DNA from: Oleispira sp036960605
Lineage (GTDB): Bacteria > Pseudomonadota > Gammaproteobacteria > Pseudomonadales > Oceanobacteraceae
Assembly (NCBI GenBank): GCA_036960605.1
Contig: JBALXI010000013.1
Coordinates: 1-64,000 of the forward strand
Direction of reading: 5' to 3'
DNA: 64,000 nucleotides
Of this stretch, positions 44,212-53,441 are shown piece after piece; position 1 is the first letter of the stretch; every line of letters starts with the position of its first letter. The notes under the pieces were generated by a model that was not told the DNA's origin, ran no database searches, and saw nothing but the letters and a program-made list of their open reading frames with translations. The translations under genes and the position numbers were made by a program.

Positions 44212-45666
44212 TCAAACAGTTTTATTCTTTAATATAGAAAAAACAAATTCCCTTACATTTCTTTCAACCAAAAGAATTAAACTTGAATATATAAAGGCCC
44301 CTAGGAAAACACATAATATTAAGTAAACTAACTTCGATTCAATTTCAACCAAAGAAACAATTTCAATCATTACAAGTGAATAGACAATTGATCTAATAAA
44401 TAGCTTGTAATCAAAACCGATATCAATCACTTTCCTCCCCTCTCGATACATTCTAACTGTCATCCACAGATAGCTAATAACTGTTATAAACGCTGCTGCT
44501 TTAATTCCATATATAGGTATAAATATATAGTTAAATAATATATTTATACCTGCGCTTTCAAGAACAAATTGAAATAATTTTTTAGGCTTTTTTTCTATCT
44601 GTAATCCAGCTGCATATATCACATTAGTAGAAAATAGGAAAATACCCGAAGATATTACAGGGAGAAGATAACTAAACTCAGCATACTCACTGGTTGCAAG
44701 AATAGTTAGCAATGGCTCAGAAACAAGATATAAGCCAGCAATTATCCCTGGTGAAAGAAGGAGGTATATTCTATTAACATCAGACAGCAATTTTCTAGTA
44801 GCCTCCAATCCTTGCTCTTTCCAAGTAGAGAGGTAGATAGGTACAAGAGCAATACTAAGCCCTCCAACCAGAGTGCTAGATATAATATTCGCCATATTAT
44901 ATGAAGCAGAATAGATACCAAGAGCCTCCCTAGAAATAAAATATTCAATAAAGTATCTATCTATAAAAGCATGGAGCATATGTGCAATTTCATTACCAAA
45001 CATAGGAATACTGAAGGCTAAAGATGCTGTAATCAAACCCATATTCAAATGCTTTACTTTAAAAGAAGTAAGGATGTTTTTCTGGTAGCACCAACCAAGA
45101 ATTATTACCGTTAGTACGATATCTGCTAATAAAATCGAATAAATAAACCCTATAGCAGAATTATTAACATACAATATAATAATGGCAACAGTGCTTAAAG
45201 TTAGCACTCTATAGATTAATGAAAATACTGTTAACAGGACACTTCTTTGATCTGCTATAAGTATATTTTCAGTCAGCGCACGAATAGATTGTAAGCATGA
45301 TGATGCTATTACAATTATCATGGCTGGAGACGTAAACAGCAAGGAGTCTGAATAATCCGACAAAAACAATCCCAAGCAATAAATAAAAGAACTACTCATC
45401 AATATTAAAAATAGACAGGGATAAAAAATATTTGATTGCAATTCATCTTTAGTTAGATCTGGATTAAAACGTATTATGCTTTGCTGTAGCCCAAACTTAT
45501 TAAAAGACGATAGCATCCCAATAGTTATAGTAAACAGGCCCGCAGCCCCATACTCGACTACCGAAAGATTCTTGGTCAATAACGGAAAGGTGATTAGACC
45601 AGATAATGTAGTAAACAAATGATTCAAACTATAAATTGTACTTTGCTTTAATAACTTTCTTGACAT
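44212..45666 (-). CDS. Oligosaccharide flippase (Wzx-like)
   Basis: About 484 residues, 12 to 14 helices, polysaccharide-biosynthesis/MVF-type. SLNHLFTTLSGLITFPLLTK and LSVVEYGAAGLFTITIGMLS are the typical N-terminal flippase segments, with FSIPMFGNEIAHMLHAFIDR in the middle. It turns lipid-linked repeat units to the periplasmic face. The ATG at 45666 has GGA nine bases upstream and is preferred over 45678. With the Wzy-like protein at 51078 this makes a Wzx/Wzy-type pathway. Confidence 0.88.
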   Translation of the reverse strand: MSRKLLKQSTIYSLNHLFTTLSGLITFPLLTKNLSVVEYGAAGLFTITIGMLSSFNKFGLQQSIIRFNPDLTKDELQSNIFYPCLFLILMSSSFIYCLGLFLSDYSDSLLFTSPAMIIVIASSCLQSIRALTENILIADQRSVLLTVFSLIYRVLTLSTVAIIILYVNNSAIGFIYSILLADIVLTVIILGWCYQKNILTSFKVKHLNMGLITASLAFSIPMFGNEIAHMLHAFIDRYFIEYFISREALGIYSASYNMANIISSTLVGGLSIALVPIYLSTWKEQGLEATRKLLSDVNRIYLLLSPGIIAGLYLVSEPLLTILATSEYAEFSYLLPVISSGIFLFSTNVIYAAGLQIEKKPKKLFQFVLESAGINILFNYIFIPIYGIKAAAFITVISYLWMTVRMYREGRKVIDIGFDYKLFIRSIVYSLVMIEIVSLVEIESKLVYLILCVFLGAFIYSSLILLVERNVREFVFSILKNKTV

Positions 45667-45742
45667 TAAACATTCCACATTACGTTACAAGACGCATACT
45701 AAATTGAAAATCAACTTCCCACAGCAAGTAATATCAAAACTT

Positions 45743-46195
45743 TTATAATAAAACTTTTTTCAAATCATCTACTAAATCACTACGTAGAAAACCATCACGC
45801 GATGAATAAGAATAACTTGATATATTTATATAAATATCACATAGCTTTTCCATATCGCTAGCCCAAGGTATATCAACCTCTTGACTTAGCTCTGATAAAA
45901 ACTCCATTTGATGATCATTAGCCAACGCCCTATTCGCGACAGCAATAAACTTCTTTTCTCTTTTTATCAAGTCTAGAACCGAGCCTGTTCCACCATGACA
46001 AATAACCATTTCGGCATCGTCAATATAGCTACCAATTTTTTTAGTATAAGCGAAGGATTCACAGTTCTTCGGTTGATATTGACCATTCCCAATCTGACAA
46101 ATCACCTTATCAGTAATGACCCCCTGCCCTATCAATTTGTCAATTTGATAAATAAGATCATCAAAATTAAAAGTCCCTACTGTAACAAAAATCAC
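45743..46195 (-). CDS. PssE/Alg13-like glycosyltransferase subunit
   Basis: 150 residues equal to the C-terminal half of GT28 enzymes. MIFVTVGTFNFDDLI at the start and VICHGGTGSVLDLI (HGGTGS at 67-72) form the nucleotide-sugar site. It works with the membrane-bound partner just upstream (46192), as Alg13 with Alg14 or PssE with PssD, adding a hexose (often glucose or glucuronic acid) to a lipid-linked intermediate. The two genes overlap by four bases. Confidence 0.86.
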   Translation of the reverse strand: MIFVTVGTFNFDDLIYQIDKLIGQGVITDKVICQIGNGQYQPKNCESFAYTKKIGSYIDDAEMVICHGGTGSVLDLIKREKKFIAVANRALANDHQMEFLSELSQEVDIPWASDMEKLCDIYINISSYSYSSRDGFLRSDLVDDLKKVLL

Positions 46196-46680
46196 AACAC
46201 ACTCCCCTTATAGATTAGTTTCGAGTGGGCACAAGCTAAGGGTTTCCACTGAACATAAATTCTGTCGCATACTCTTAATTTCAAAAGCAGACTTGTGGTT
46301 TTCGAGATATTATTTATTCTCGTAATACTCTCAATAAAGACTGTTTTTAAGCCGCAAAATCTACTAGCAATAAATACAGGTACAGCTACAGAAGATCCTA
46401 TACAGATAACGGCGTGATAGTCACTTTTCCTAAGAATATTTATAGTCGCTAGAATACACTTCAAGAACGCCAATATTGTATGAATATAACTTTTATCATA
46501 AATTGACGTTATTTTCGGAATTTCAAATTCTTTTATAGAGCTAATAGTTTCATTTTTTTCACGATCCTGTGGGACAAGAAAATACAGATCATAATTATCT
46601 TCAATTTTTTCTAGTAGACACTTAGTTTCAAATGAAAAACCACCACCACCCTCTTTAACTACTAATATTTTTCTTTTCAT
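46192..46680 (-). CDS. PssD/Alg14-like membrane-anchoring glycosyltransferase subunit
   Basis: 162 residues. KILVVKEGGGGFSFETKCLL is the Rossmann-type start of Alg14-like proteins. HAVICIGSSVAVPVFIASRF and KTVFIESITRINNISKTTSL match the conserved core. It recruits the catalytic subunit encoded immediately downstream. An ATGA overlap couples translation. Confidence 0.84.
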   Translation of the reverse strand: MKRKILVVKEGGGGFSFETKCLLEKIEDNYDLYFLVPQDREKNETISSIKEFEIPKITSIYDKSYIHTILAFLKCILATINILRKSDYHAVICIGSSVAVPVFIASRFCGLKTVFIESITRINNISKTTSLLLKLRVCDRIYVQWKPLACAHSKLIYKGSVL

Positions 46681-46728
46681 TTATTTTAATACCAATACGT
46701 TATACAACTAATGACGATATAATTATTT

Positions 46729-48246
46729 TTAATTGAATTCTTCTGCTAGATGCCAATCCTTAGAAAGCTCAAAAACAAATACTTCCCTATTTTTTAGCTT
46801 ACCACCCCAATTAGAAGTAACATATATACGATTACCCAAGGTATTGATTGCTGCAGGTGCTTCGTCCCTATAGCTTCCACTATACAGATTATAATTTGGG
46901 GCAATTCTCCATATTATTGGATCCTCAGACACATCTATTATTTGCATCATAATCAACTGATCAGCTCCCCAGTCATCATCATGTGAACTACTATTTTCAT
47001 CAGAATAAGTGTTAATGAATGCCCAGCCTTTTCTACTTGGTGGCATTTTTCCGTAGTGAAAACCGTTAGACCATCCAAAATCTGAGTGCTTTGCTATTGC
47101 TAACCGATTTGCATATCCAGCATTCGATCCAGCTACATAAACAGCATCAAGCCTGTCAGTTCGATTATTTTGACTAATAAATATCTCTCTACCATCTTTA
47201 CCAAGCGACCAAGCAGAATGAGTTTCACCTATAGAAATTTTGATCGGTGCTTTGTCTGCATACTTAAAATCTAAAGGCCATAGGTGAGGTCCATCAAACC
47301 AGGTATCAACATATGGAGTTAGTGAGCCATTATTATCCCATTTACGTCCCATATGTATAACTATGCCAGTTCCAAGTGGCGACACTTCGACCATATTGGG
47401 TCGAAATGAAAAGTAGGACCTATCCTTTTCAATGTCGAGTTCCGATCCAGCTAAATCTCCAGGTGTCATGATGTGAGTTTCCCCTGTAGATAGCTGATAA
47501 TGCACAAAAGCATCAACAAGAAACTGTTCATCACCTTGCGTATCATGAAGGCCATAATGAATGGCCATAAATGCCCAATGATCACTATCATTGGAACTAT
47601 CTCCCTCTACATCATTATAAATCATTGAAGAATTTGGAAGCAGAGTCGAAAAATCTTTTAACAATGTCTGCTCAAGAGTACTTTTTCCAGCAGCATCAAA
47701 TACGATATCAATTTGATTAAAAGTTAGTTCGTGACGATAGTATAATCGATTAGGATGATTGCCCGACGTATCCCATCGTACTTCGTGGTATTCACCTATG
47801 GTTCTGAATTTAGTATCGGTAAGCGGCATTATTATTTCACCAGTAGCACGCTCAATTACCCAACTTTTATCTGAGCCATCACCAAAAGCAAGAAAATATT
47901 TGCCATTTGTATTTTCAGGAGTATATCTAGAATAAACTATTAAGGCGTCATCGGTTCCTTCCAGCTCACTTGCATCTGTCAGCCGCGTTATTTTTGTACC
48001 CGTAGTAGGATCAATGCGACTCTCTCCTTTTACTGGAGGAAGCCTGCCAAAATCGGGGTTTATTATATCCCGAGACAAATCAAATTCTGATAAATCTTTG
48101 TCGTTTAATTCATGATTTGAACCACCAGAAACCCCCACTTTCTCGTCACTACAAGAAACAAGCCCACTCAGTGAGAAAATAAGAATAGAAAGTTTTAATA
48201 TAGAAATCCTATTGATTTTAATATTACTAATTACTTTTTTTATCAT
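46729..48246 (-). CDS. Lipoprotein with beta-propeller-like domain (paralogue B)
   Basis: 505 residues. A signal with lipobox LVSC (Cys32) is followed by a short linker and the same domain as the C-terminal part of the gene at 37351, from SRDII.PD.G onward. Long identical blocks (for example IYNDVEGDSSNDSDHWAF and YFSFRPNMVEVSPLGTG) continue to a shared ending (NREVFVFEL). It lacks the Ig-like repeats of paralogue A. It lies inside the polysaccharide operon between the acetyltransferase and the pssD-like gene, so an outer-membrane or periplasmic role in handling the polymer is likely. No catalytic residue can be named. Confidence 0.78.
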   Translation of the reverse strand: MIKKVISNIKINRISILKLSILIFSLSGLVSCSDEKVGVSGGSNHELNDKDLSEFDLSRDIINPDFGRLPPVKGESRIDPTTGTKITRLTDASELEGTDDALIVYSRYTPENTNGKYFLAFGDGSDKSWVIERATGEIIMPLTDTKFRTIGEYHEVRWDTSGNHPNRLYYRHELTFNQIDIVFDAAGKSTLEQTLLKDFSTLLPNSSMIYNDVEGDSSNDSDHWAFMAIHYGLHDTQGDEQFLVDAFVHYQLSTGETHIMTPGDLAGSELDIEKDRSYFSFRPNMVEVSPLGTGIVIHMGRKWDNNGSLTPYVDTWFDGPHLWPLDFKYADKAPIKISIGETHSAWSLGKDGREIFISQNNRTDRLDAVYVAGSNAGYANRLAIAKHSDFGWSNGFHYGKMPPSRKGWAFINTYSDENSSSHDDDWGADQLIMMQIIDVSEDPIIWRIAPNYNLYSGSYRDEAPAAINTLGNRIYVTSNWGGKLKNREVFVFELSKDWHLAEEFN

Positions 48247-48259
48247 AACTTAATAGCCA

Positions 48260-48865
48260 TTATTTTTTATTAAATATCTTTGCAGGAACGCCTATTGCTA
48301 GACTCTCGTCGGGTATATCCTTTGTAACAACAGCGCCTGCACCGATAACCACACCACTTCCAACTGTGACATTTCCAATAACTTTTGCCCCTGCCCCAAG
48401 ATAAACCCTATCACCAATCACAGGCCAGCCATTGGATTTCCCTGCTCCCTTAGAACCAACAGTAACACCCTGTCCGATTGAGCAGTAATCGCCAAAATCG
48501 CCCCTAACAATAATCCCTCCAAAATGCCCGATATAAAAACCTTTGCCAATATTATTTGATGCATCAAGCCAGGTTCCATATAACGTTGTAAGAACAAACC
48601 AAAGTAGCTGAAATACGATTTTTAAAACATGTGAGATACCAGGAATAGGAATAGAATATATTATTTTACCAACCCTAAACCAAAACATGATGTGCCACCC
48701 ATGGCATGTCATTATATATAAAAGAGAGCTAAGGGCAGAATGTCCAGCACGCTTAGACCAATAAATGCGCGCATCGGCAATAATTGCTTGCATTTGTATT
48801 GTAACATTTCGTCTGAAATTCATTTTTTTAATACCATTAATCATTAGTATGAAAATAATAATCAC
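48260..48865 (-). CDS. Serine acetyltransferase-like (left-handed beta-helix) protein
   Basis: 201 residues. An N-terminal helical part is followed by hexapeptide repeats (IGQGVTVGSKG, IGDRVYLGAGAKVIGNVTVG, SGVVIGAGAVVTKDIPDE) typical of CysE-like/WbbJ-type acetyltransferases. In this operon it more probably O-acetylates a sugar than makes O-acetylserine. The frame can start at 48865 or at the internal ATG 48823 (MNFRRN); the latter removes a hydrophobic stretch unlike the family. Confidence 0.8.
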   Translation of the reverse strand: MIIIFILMINGIKKMNFRRNVTIQMQAIIADARIYWSKRAGHSALSSLLYIMTCHGWHIMFWFRVGKIIYSIPIPGISHVLKIVFQLLWFVLTTLYGTWLDASNNIGKGFYIGHFGGIIVRGDFGDYCSIGQGVTVGSKGAGKSNGWPVIGDRVYLGAGAKVIGNVTVGSGVVIGAGAVVTKDIPDESLAIGVPAKIFNKK

Positions 48866-48887
48866 TAAATATCATGTGTTATTTAGG

Positions 48888-50096
48888 CTATAACGATTCA
48901 TAAATATTATGTAAGTCTTTACCAATAACATTCCAATCATATACATTTTCCGCCAACTTCCTTGCATTTAGTTCTATTGAATTGGTGAATTCCGTCGATG
49001 AAATTGCCTTTATTACTTGTTCTGAAAAATCACTCGCGGTATCCGCAAAGAGAATATCTACACCGTGAGTTAAGCCAACGCCCTCGGCCCCCTTACTAGT
49101 AGAAACCATACATTTACCTAGAGCCAAACCTTCAACCACTTTTAATCTTGTCCCACTGCCAACATTTAAAGGGACAATCATCAATGCTGAACTCTGTACA
49201 TAAGGGATAAAATCGTCAACGAACCCTAATATTTCAACATTAGATTTTATACCTTCAGGTATTTCAACTGCAGGTTCAGGATTTCCAAGTATTTGTAATT
49301 TTATTTCAGGATCAATTTTATTAATTAAAGGTAACACATCATTTAAAAACCAAATTATTCCTAGCCTATTTGGATACCAGCCCATCCCACCTAAAAATAC
49401 TATTGTTTTATCCTTTTTATTATTGTTATCAGGTTTTAATCTCTCAGCATCAACGCCATTGGGAATGCAATATACACTCCCTCCTCCTAAAGTAGTTAAA
49501 TCTTCAACATCTTTAGGGGAGCATGCCAATACAGCATCAACAAAACTTATTGAGCTTTTCTCGAAGTTTAATAACTTTTTGTATTCGCGTTTATAAATAA
49601 TCTTAGAAGAAAATGAATTTATCGTAGTTAATTTTTGTTTGATCAAATCAGATTCCAGATTGTGTTCATTTAAAACAATTTTTATTCCATCAGGAATTAA
49701 TGGCAACAGGCCAGCTAGCGGTAAAAGATCAAGATGGACTATATCTGGTTCTATTATTTCGATCTTATCTTCAAATTGATCTTTCAATCTTGCCGTAACA
49801 TACTTAGTTACTACTAGAGGACAATTAAGTTTTAGCGCAGATAGCCCAGCAACAAGAGAAGAAAACTTTCCAGAACTAACTTTCACACCCGAAATTGATG
49901 AACATAATTTACCAAGCTCATTGCTTCTGTCGATTTCTTCCCCTTCTCTCAATAGACTCAACAAATGAACGTCATATTTTTTGGAGAGTTGCTTTAAAAT
50001 TCCAAATGCACGAATTTGATGCCCCTCTAACGCAGGATAAGGCAATCTCGCTGAAACAAATAATATCTTTTTTCGATTAGGCATGACTAAGCTCAA
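48888..50096 (-). CDS. GT4-family glycosyltransferase (PEP-CTERM/EpsH locus type)
   Basis: 402 residues with GT-B fold. RKKILFVSARLPYPALEGHQ and LLSLLREGEE at the N-terminus fit the sugar transferase subfamily often found at exosortase-linked EPS loci. IVFLGGMGWYPNRLGIIWFL, LQILGNPEP, MIVPLNVGSGTRLKVVEGLALGKCMVST and the C-terminal E-x7-E type segment are present. The start may be the second ATG (MPNRKK, 50084). It overlaps the upstream deacetylase gene by four bases. Confidence 0.87.
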   Translation of the reverse strand: MSLVMPNRKKILFVSARLPYPALEGHQIRAFGILKQLSKKYDVHLLSLLREGEEIDRSNELGKLCSSISGVKVSSGKFSSLVAGLSALKLNCPLVVTKYVTARLKDQFEDKIEIIEPDIVHLDLLPLAGLLPLIPDGIKIVLNEHNLESDLIKQKLTTINSFSSKIIYKREYKKLLNFEKSSISFVDAVLACSPKDVEDLTTLGGGSVYCIPNGVDAERLKPDNNNKKDKTIVFLGGMGWYPNRLGIIWFLNDVLPLINKIDPEIKLQILGNPEPAVEIPEGIKSNVEILGFVDDFIPYVQSSALMIVPLNVGSGTRLKVVEGLALGKCMVSTSKGAEGVGLTHGVDILFADTASDFSEQVIKAISSTEFTNSIELNARKLAENVYDWNVIGKDLHNIYESL

Positions 50097-51088
50097 TGTA
50101 TATTTATAGGGTTAACTAACATAGTAGTAAACATTGCTTTAGAAGCTCCACCTAGCGGGTTGACAATTCGTTCCTTAGAAACATTAAATCGTTTCAAATA
50201 AAATGGATCATCATAAAGTTCATTTGATCCTTCAATTGTTGTCACTGCTGATACATACCCTTCATCGATTAAAATTTCACGACTAAACACGGAGATGTCC
50301 TGAACCCTGCCATTTGGATATGCGAAATGCTTAGTATTTATGCCAGCCTCATTAAAAATCAATTGATTACTTTTTTTAATCTCATTTGAAAATTCATCAG
50401 GTGTAACCATAGAACTAATAACATGACTATGAGTGTGCCCTCCTAACTCCATGCCATTACTAGCAAGCGATCGTATATCTTCCCAGCATAAGAAAGAATT
50501 ATTATCAGAAGATTCGGATTCAAAATCCAATGTCATCGCAAGATATTTAATAATGGCATCAATATCTGCTGGATGATGTTTTTTAATCCCGGAATTTAAT
50601 TCCTTAATTGCAATTTCTCTTTTATCATTACTACTTAAATCAAAAAAACCCAAATAAAATGAAGATAAATCAATATTAATATTTTTACACGTTAAAATCA
50701 TTCTTTCCAACTCAACTGCCCAGAATTTTTTTTGTGTATCAATATAATCAGTTGCTAAATATAATATACATGGAAAATCAGAGGACAAATCGTTAATTTT
50801 TAGTACATTCTTAAATCCATCATCAAATGTAATACAAAATCTAATGCTTTTCGATTCTGATAGGATAAGATCACTCATACTCGTTAAACTGCCTAACGAA
50901 CCTGCCCACTCAACAACGCGCTCAAGATGGCGCAGTGGTAGTGATATATTTAAAAGGTCTTTGTCTTCTTCTATACGGTGAAACATTAAAATATAGTGTC
51001 TTCTAGAACTTCTAATACGCCAGTTATTAAATCCACTATAATGAAATAATAAAGCAATAAAATATTTCAACCAACGTTTAAAGATCAT
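50093..51088 (-). CDS. NodB-type polysaccharide deacetylase
   Basis: 331 residues. The NodB motifs are TFDDG (about 87-91) and ELGGHTHSH, giving the Asp-His-His metal site, with YPNGR as the later motif. MFHRIEEDKD precedes them. It removes N- or O-acetyl groups from the growing polymer. It is distinct in sequence from the deacetylase at 55733. It overlaps the ends of both neighbours, within the operon. Confidence 0.88.
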   Translation of the reverse strand: MIFKRWLKYFIALLFHYSGFNNWRIRSSRRHYILMFHRIEEDKDLLNISLPLRHLERVVEWAGSLGSLTSMSDLILSESKSIRFCITFDDGFKNVLKINDLSSDFPCILYLATDYIDTQKKFWAVELERMILTCKNINIDLSSFYLGFFDLSSNDKREIAIKELNSGIKKHHPADIDAIIKYLAMTLDFESESSDNNSFLCWEDIRSLASNGMELGGHTHSHVISSMVTPDEFSNEIKKSNQLIFNEAGINTKHFAYPNGRVQDISVFSREILIDEGYVSAVTTIEGSNELYDDPFYLKRFNVSKERIVNPLGGASKAMFTTMLVNPINIH

Positions 51089-52337
51089 CCTTAACCTCCT
51101 TTTTTTCTAACCGCATTAATTCAATAACAGAAATCAAACCGATGAATGCCCAAAAACTAGTAATCATTGCGTAATGAGAAAATCGATCACCAAACATATT
51201 ACCCAGCATCATTGCAATAATGGCTCCCCCCATACCCAAGACCAGACCGTTTACAATATTATCATCATCCCGCCAGTCCAAATTTCTTTTTGTAATCGAC
51301 CACAAACTTTTCAATAATATTATAAACATAATGGAACCAAGAATACCTCGTTCAACTAGAACTTTCACATAGTAATTATGAGTATCCATCTCGTATGGGT
51401 TAATACTTGGGTCCGTTACCGTATGGTAGCCATAGCCCGCAACAGGCCTTTTCAAAAAATTATTAAATGCGATTTCCCAAAACACAAATCTCGATTCAGC
51501 ACTAGCATCCCTCTCGCCCTCTTCTGCATCAATACTTGAAAATCTTTCACTAATCGATGGAGGTAGGTTTACAATACAAATAGCTAGTATTACTAGCGTC
51601 GGAAGGATTAATTTTGCTGTATTTTTATACCGCATAAGAATAACCATCGCACCCAATATAAATGCAACATATGCACCACGAGAGTACGAATATAGAACAC
51701 ATAGTCCCGAAAAAATAAAAAACATAAGAAAAACATTTCTATATTTTTTTTCATTCCAGCAAGTAATAATGCAACCTAAACTAACTAAGGCAAGCGTTAC
51801 AGAATAAGCAGCCATTTCATTAGCACCCAAATCAATAAAAGTCCCTGATACCCGAAGATCATCAGAGTAGTGCCACTGTGCTACTGACTTGTATTGTGCC
51901 CAAACTACTTTAAAGCAATAGGGAAGAGGTAATAAACATGCTATTAATATGCGACGCCATTGAACCATATCAACTGCACTTCTTTGAATCACAAAGACAA
52001 GAATAATTGGAATAAGTTGATCTTTCATAGAGTTCCAATTACCACTGGCATTATCACCCAAAAAAACATAGCCAACCACTAAAGCAAAGATTGAACTCAA
52101 TATGTACCAAATCAATACTGAGTTTATACCAAGTTTATGCTCATATTTTATCCCATTCATATGCGAATGAATGAATGCTATAAAAAATAATATATTCAAA
52201 ACATTCAGCCCCCCACCCAAGTTAGGTAGATATTGAACCTGTATATTACGAAGTGGCATGATGAACAATAGAGCTAGAAGTGCCCAATTAGTCTTATTAC
52301 TACTACCTTGTAATGCATAACGACTTAACTTATCCAT
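51078..52337 (-). CDS. O-antigen ligase/polymerase (Wzy-like)
   Basis: 419 residues, about ten to twelve helices, with a large periplasmic loop. SRGAYVAFILGAMVIL, FWEIAFNNFLKRPVAGYGYHTV and DTHNYYVKVLVERGILGSIM are the Wzy_C/WaaL signatures, including the conserved Arg and His. Likely the polymerase that joins repeat units at the periplasmic face. It overlaps the deacetylase start by 11 bases. Confidence 0.88.
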   Translation of the reverse strand: MDKLSRYALQGSSNKTNWALLALLFIMPLRNIQVQYLPNLGGGLNVLNILFFIAFIHSHMNGIKYEHKLGINSVLIWYILSSIFALVVGYVFLGDNASGNWNSMKDQLIPIILVFVIQRSAVDMVQWRRILIACLLPLPYCFKVVWAQYKSVAQWHYSDDLRVSGTFIDLGANEMAAYSVTLALVSLGCIITCWNEKKYRNVFLMFFIFSGLCVLYSYSRGAYVAFILGAMVILMRYKNTAKLILPTLVILAICIVNLPPSISERFSSIDAEEGERDASAESRFVFWEIAFNNFLKRPVAGYGYHTVTDPSINPYEMDTHNYYVKVLVERGILGSIMFIILLKSLWSITKRNLDWRDDDNIVNGLVLGMGGAIIAMMLGNMFGDRFSHYAMITSFWAFIGLISVIELMRLEKKEVKDDL

Positions 52338-52340
52338 TAC

Positions 52341-53441
52341 TTACACTAGTCCAACATATTCTAAATATAGAGATCTAGCTTGCTGCTCAACTGAAAGATT
52401 CTCTTTCACGTACTCCCTTCCTAACAGACCTAATTCATTCCAGCTAGTTCTATTATTACGAATATCCATAACTAATTTAATAAGCTCACCTATTGTTGAA
52501 TACGTACTTCCACAATTCGCTTCCCTTATGAGCCTAGGGATTTCACCTACTGCAGTACTGATTATAGGTAGACCCCTTTCCATGCCTTCGAGCATATTCA
52601 ATGGCATCCCCTCTGTTGTAGAGGTTATTAACAATATATCTGACCGATCGAGCCAAGCAGTTACATCACGAGTAAACCCAACCAAGTTAATACAGTCCTT
52701 TAGATTTCGAACGTTTATTATCTCTTCAATAACAGCCATCAAAGGCCCACTTCCAAGTAAATTTAAAATAACAGGAACATTTAGGTTCTTTAATTTCTCC
52801 ACCATATCAATTGCTAATAAATGATTCTTTTCTTCAGTAAACCTGGCAACCATTATCAAATTCAATATATCTAGATTGGGTTTATTACTTTCTGGCATTG
52901 AACTAACTACCGTTCCATTGTTAACCTGCTTAATTTCAGGATATGTAAATAGATCAGTCTCAATATTTTTTTTCTGCTCCTGACTCACAGTAAGTACTCT
53001 CGACACTTTACGCATCATAAGCTTCTCAATTACTGCGTATACTTTTTCACTAATCGTATTCCCGAGCGATCCATGAATATGATGAACAATCGGTATATTT
53101 AGAGTTTTCAGTGTACTGTATACATAGAATAGTGATTTATAATCATGCGTATGAATCACATTAAATTCAGCTGTTTTTATCTGCTCTTCTATAGATTTAA
53201 TTACTTGTCGATCCACCCGACCTTTTGGTATAAATCCATGTGTATCTACCCCTAAGTCTGATAATAACGTTCTCAATGTAGCTGAATCGCCCAAGACAGT
53301 TTCTAGTGTAAGTAATGATGCTTCACAAAAATTGTTTAGTACTGGGAGTACATTCAATAAGACCTGTTCAGCACCGTACATTCCTATAGTAGATCGTACA
53401 TGTAAGACTTTAATTTTTTTAGCAGATAACTTATCAATCAT
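52341..53441 (-). CDS. Glycosyltransferase family 4 protein
   Basis: 366 residues, GT-B. VLHVRSTIGMYGAEQVLLNV at the start, NVIHTHDYKSLFY, LIMVARFTEEKNHLLAIDMV, and the C-terminal DILLITSTTEGMPLNMLEGMERGLPIIST-type segment with E-x7-E spacing are typical. It adds a sugar to the lipid-linked repeat unit in the cytoplasm. It overlaps the next upstream gene by eight bases. Confidence 0.87.
   Translation of the reverse strand: MIDKLSAKKIKVLHVRSTIGMYGAEQVLLNVLPVLNNFCEASLLTLETVLGDSATLRTLLSDLGVDTHGFIPKGRVDRQVIKSIEEQIKTAEFNVIHTHDYKSLFYVYSTLKTLNIPIVHHIHGSLGNTISEKVYAVIEKLMMRKVSRVLTVSQEQKKNIETDLFTYPEIKQVNNGTVVSSMPESNKPNLDILNLIMVARFTEEKNHLLAIDMVEKLKNLNVPVILNLLGSGPLMAVIEEIINVRNLKDCINLVGFTRDVTAWLDRSDILLITSTTEGMPLNMLEGMERGLPIISTAVGEIPRLIREANCGSTYSTIGELIKLVMDIRNNRTSWNELGLLGREYVKENLSVEQQARSLYLEYVGLV

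Noticed and set aside
39388..46728. A composite transposon framed by the inverted lipoprotein copies
   Set aside because: The flanking copies are lipoprotein genes, not IS elements; there is no transposase and no target duplication was seen.
48260..48865. Cysteine biosynthesis cysE
   Set aside because: The sequence has the same beta-helix but sits inside a polysaccharide operon with no cysteine genes; sugar acetylation is more likely.
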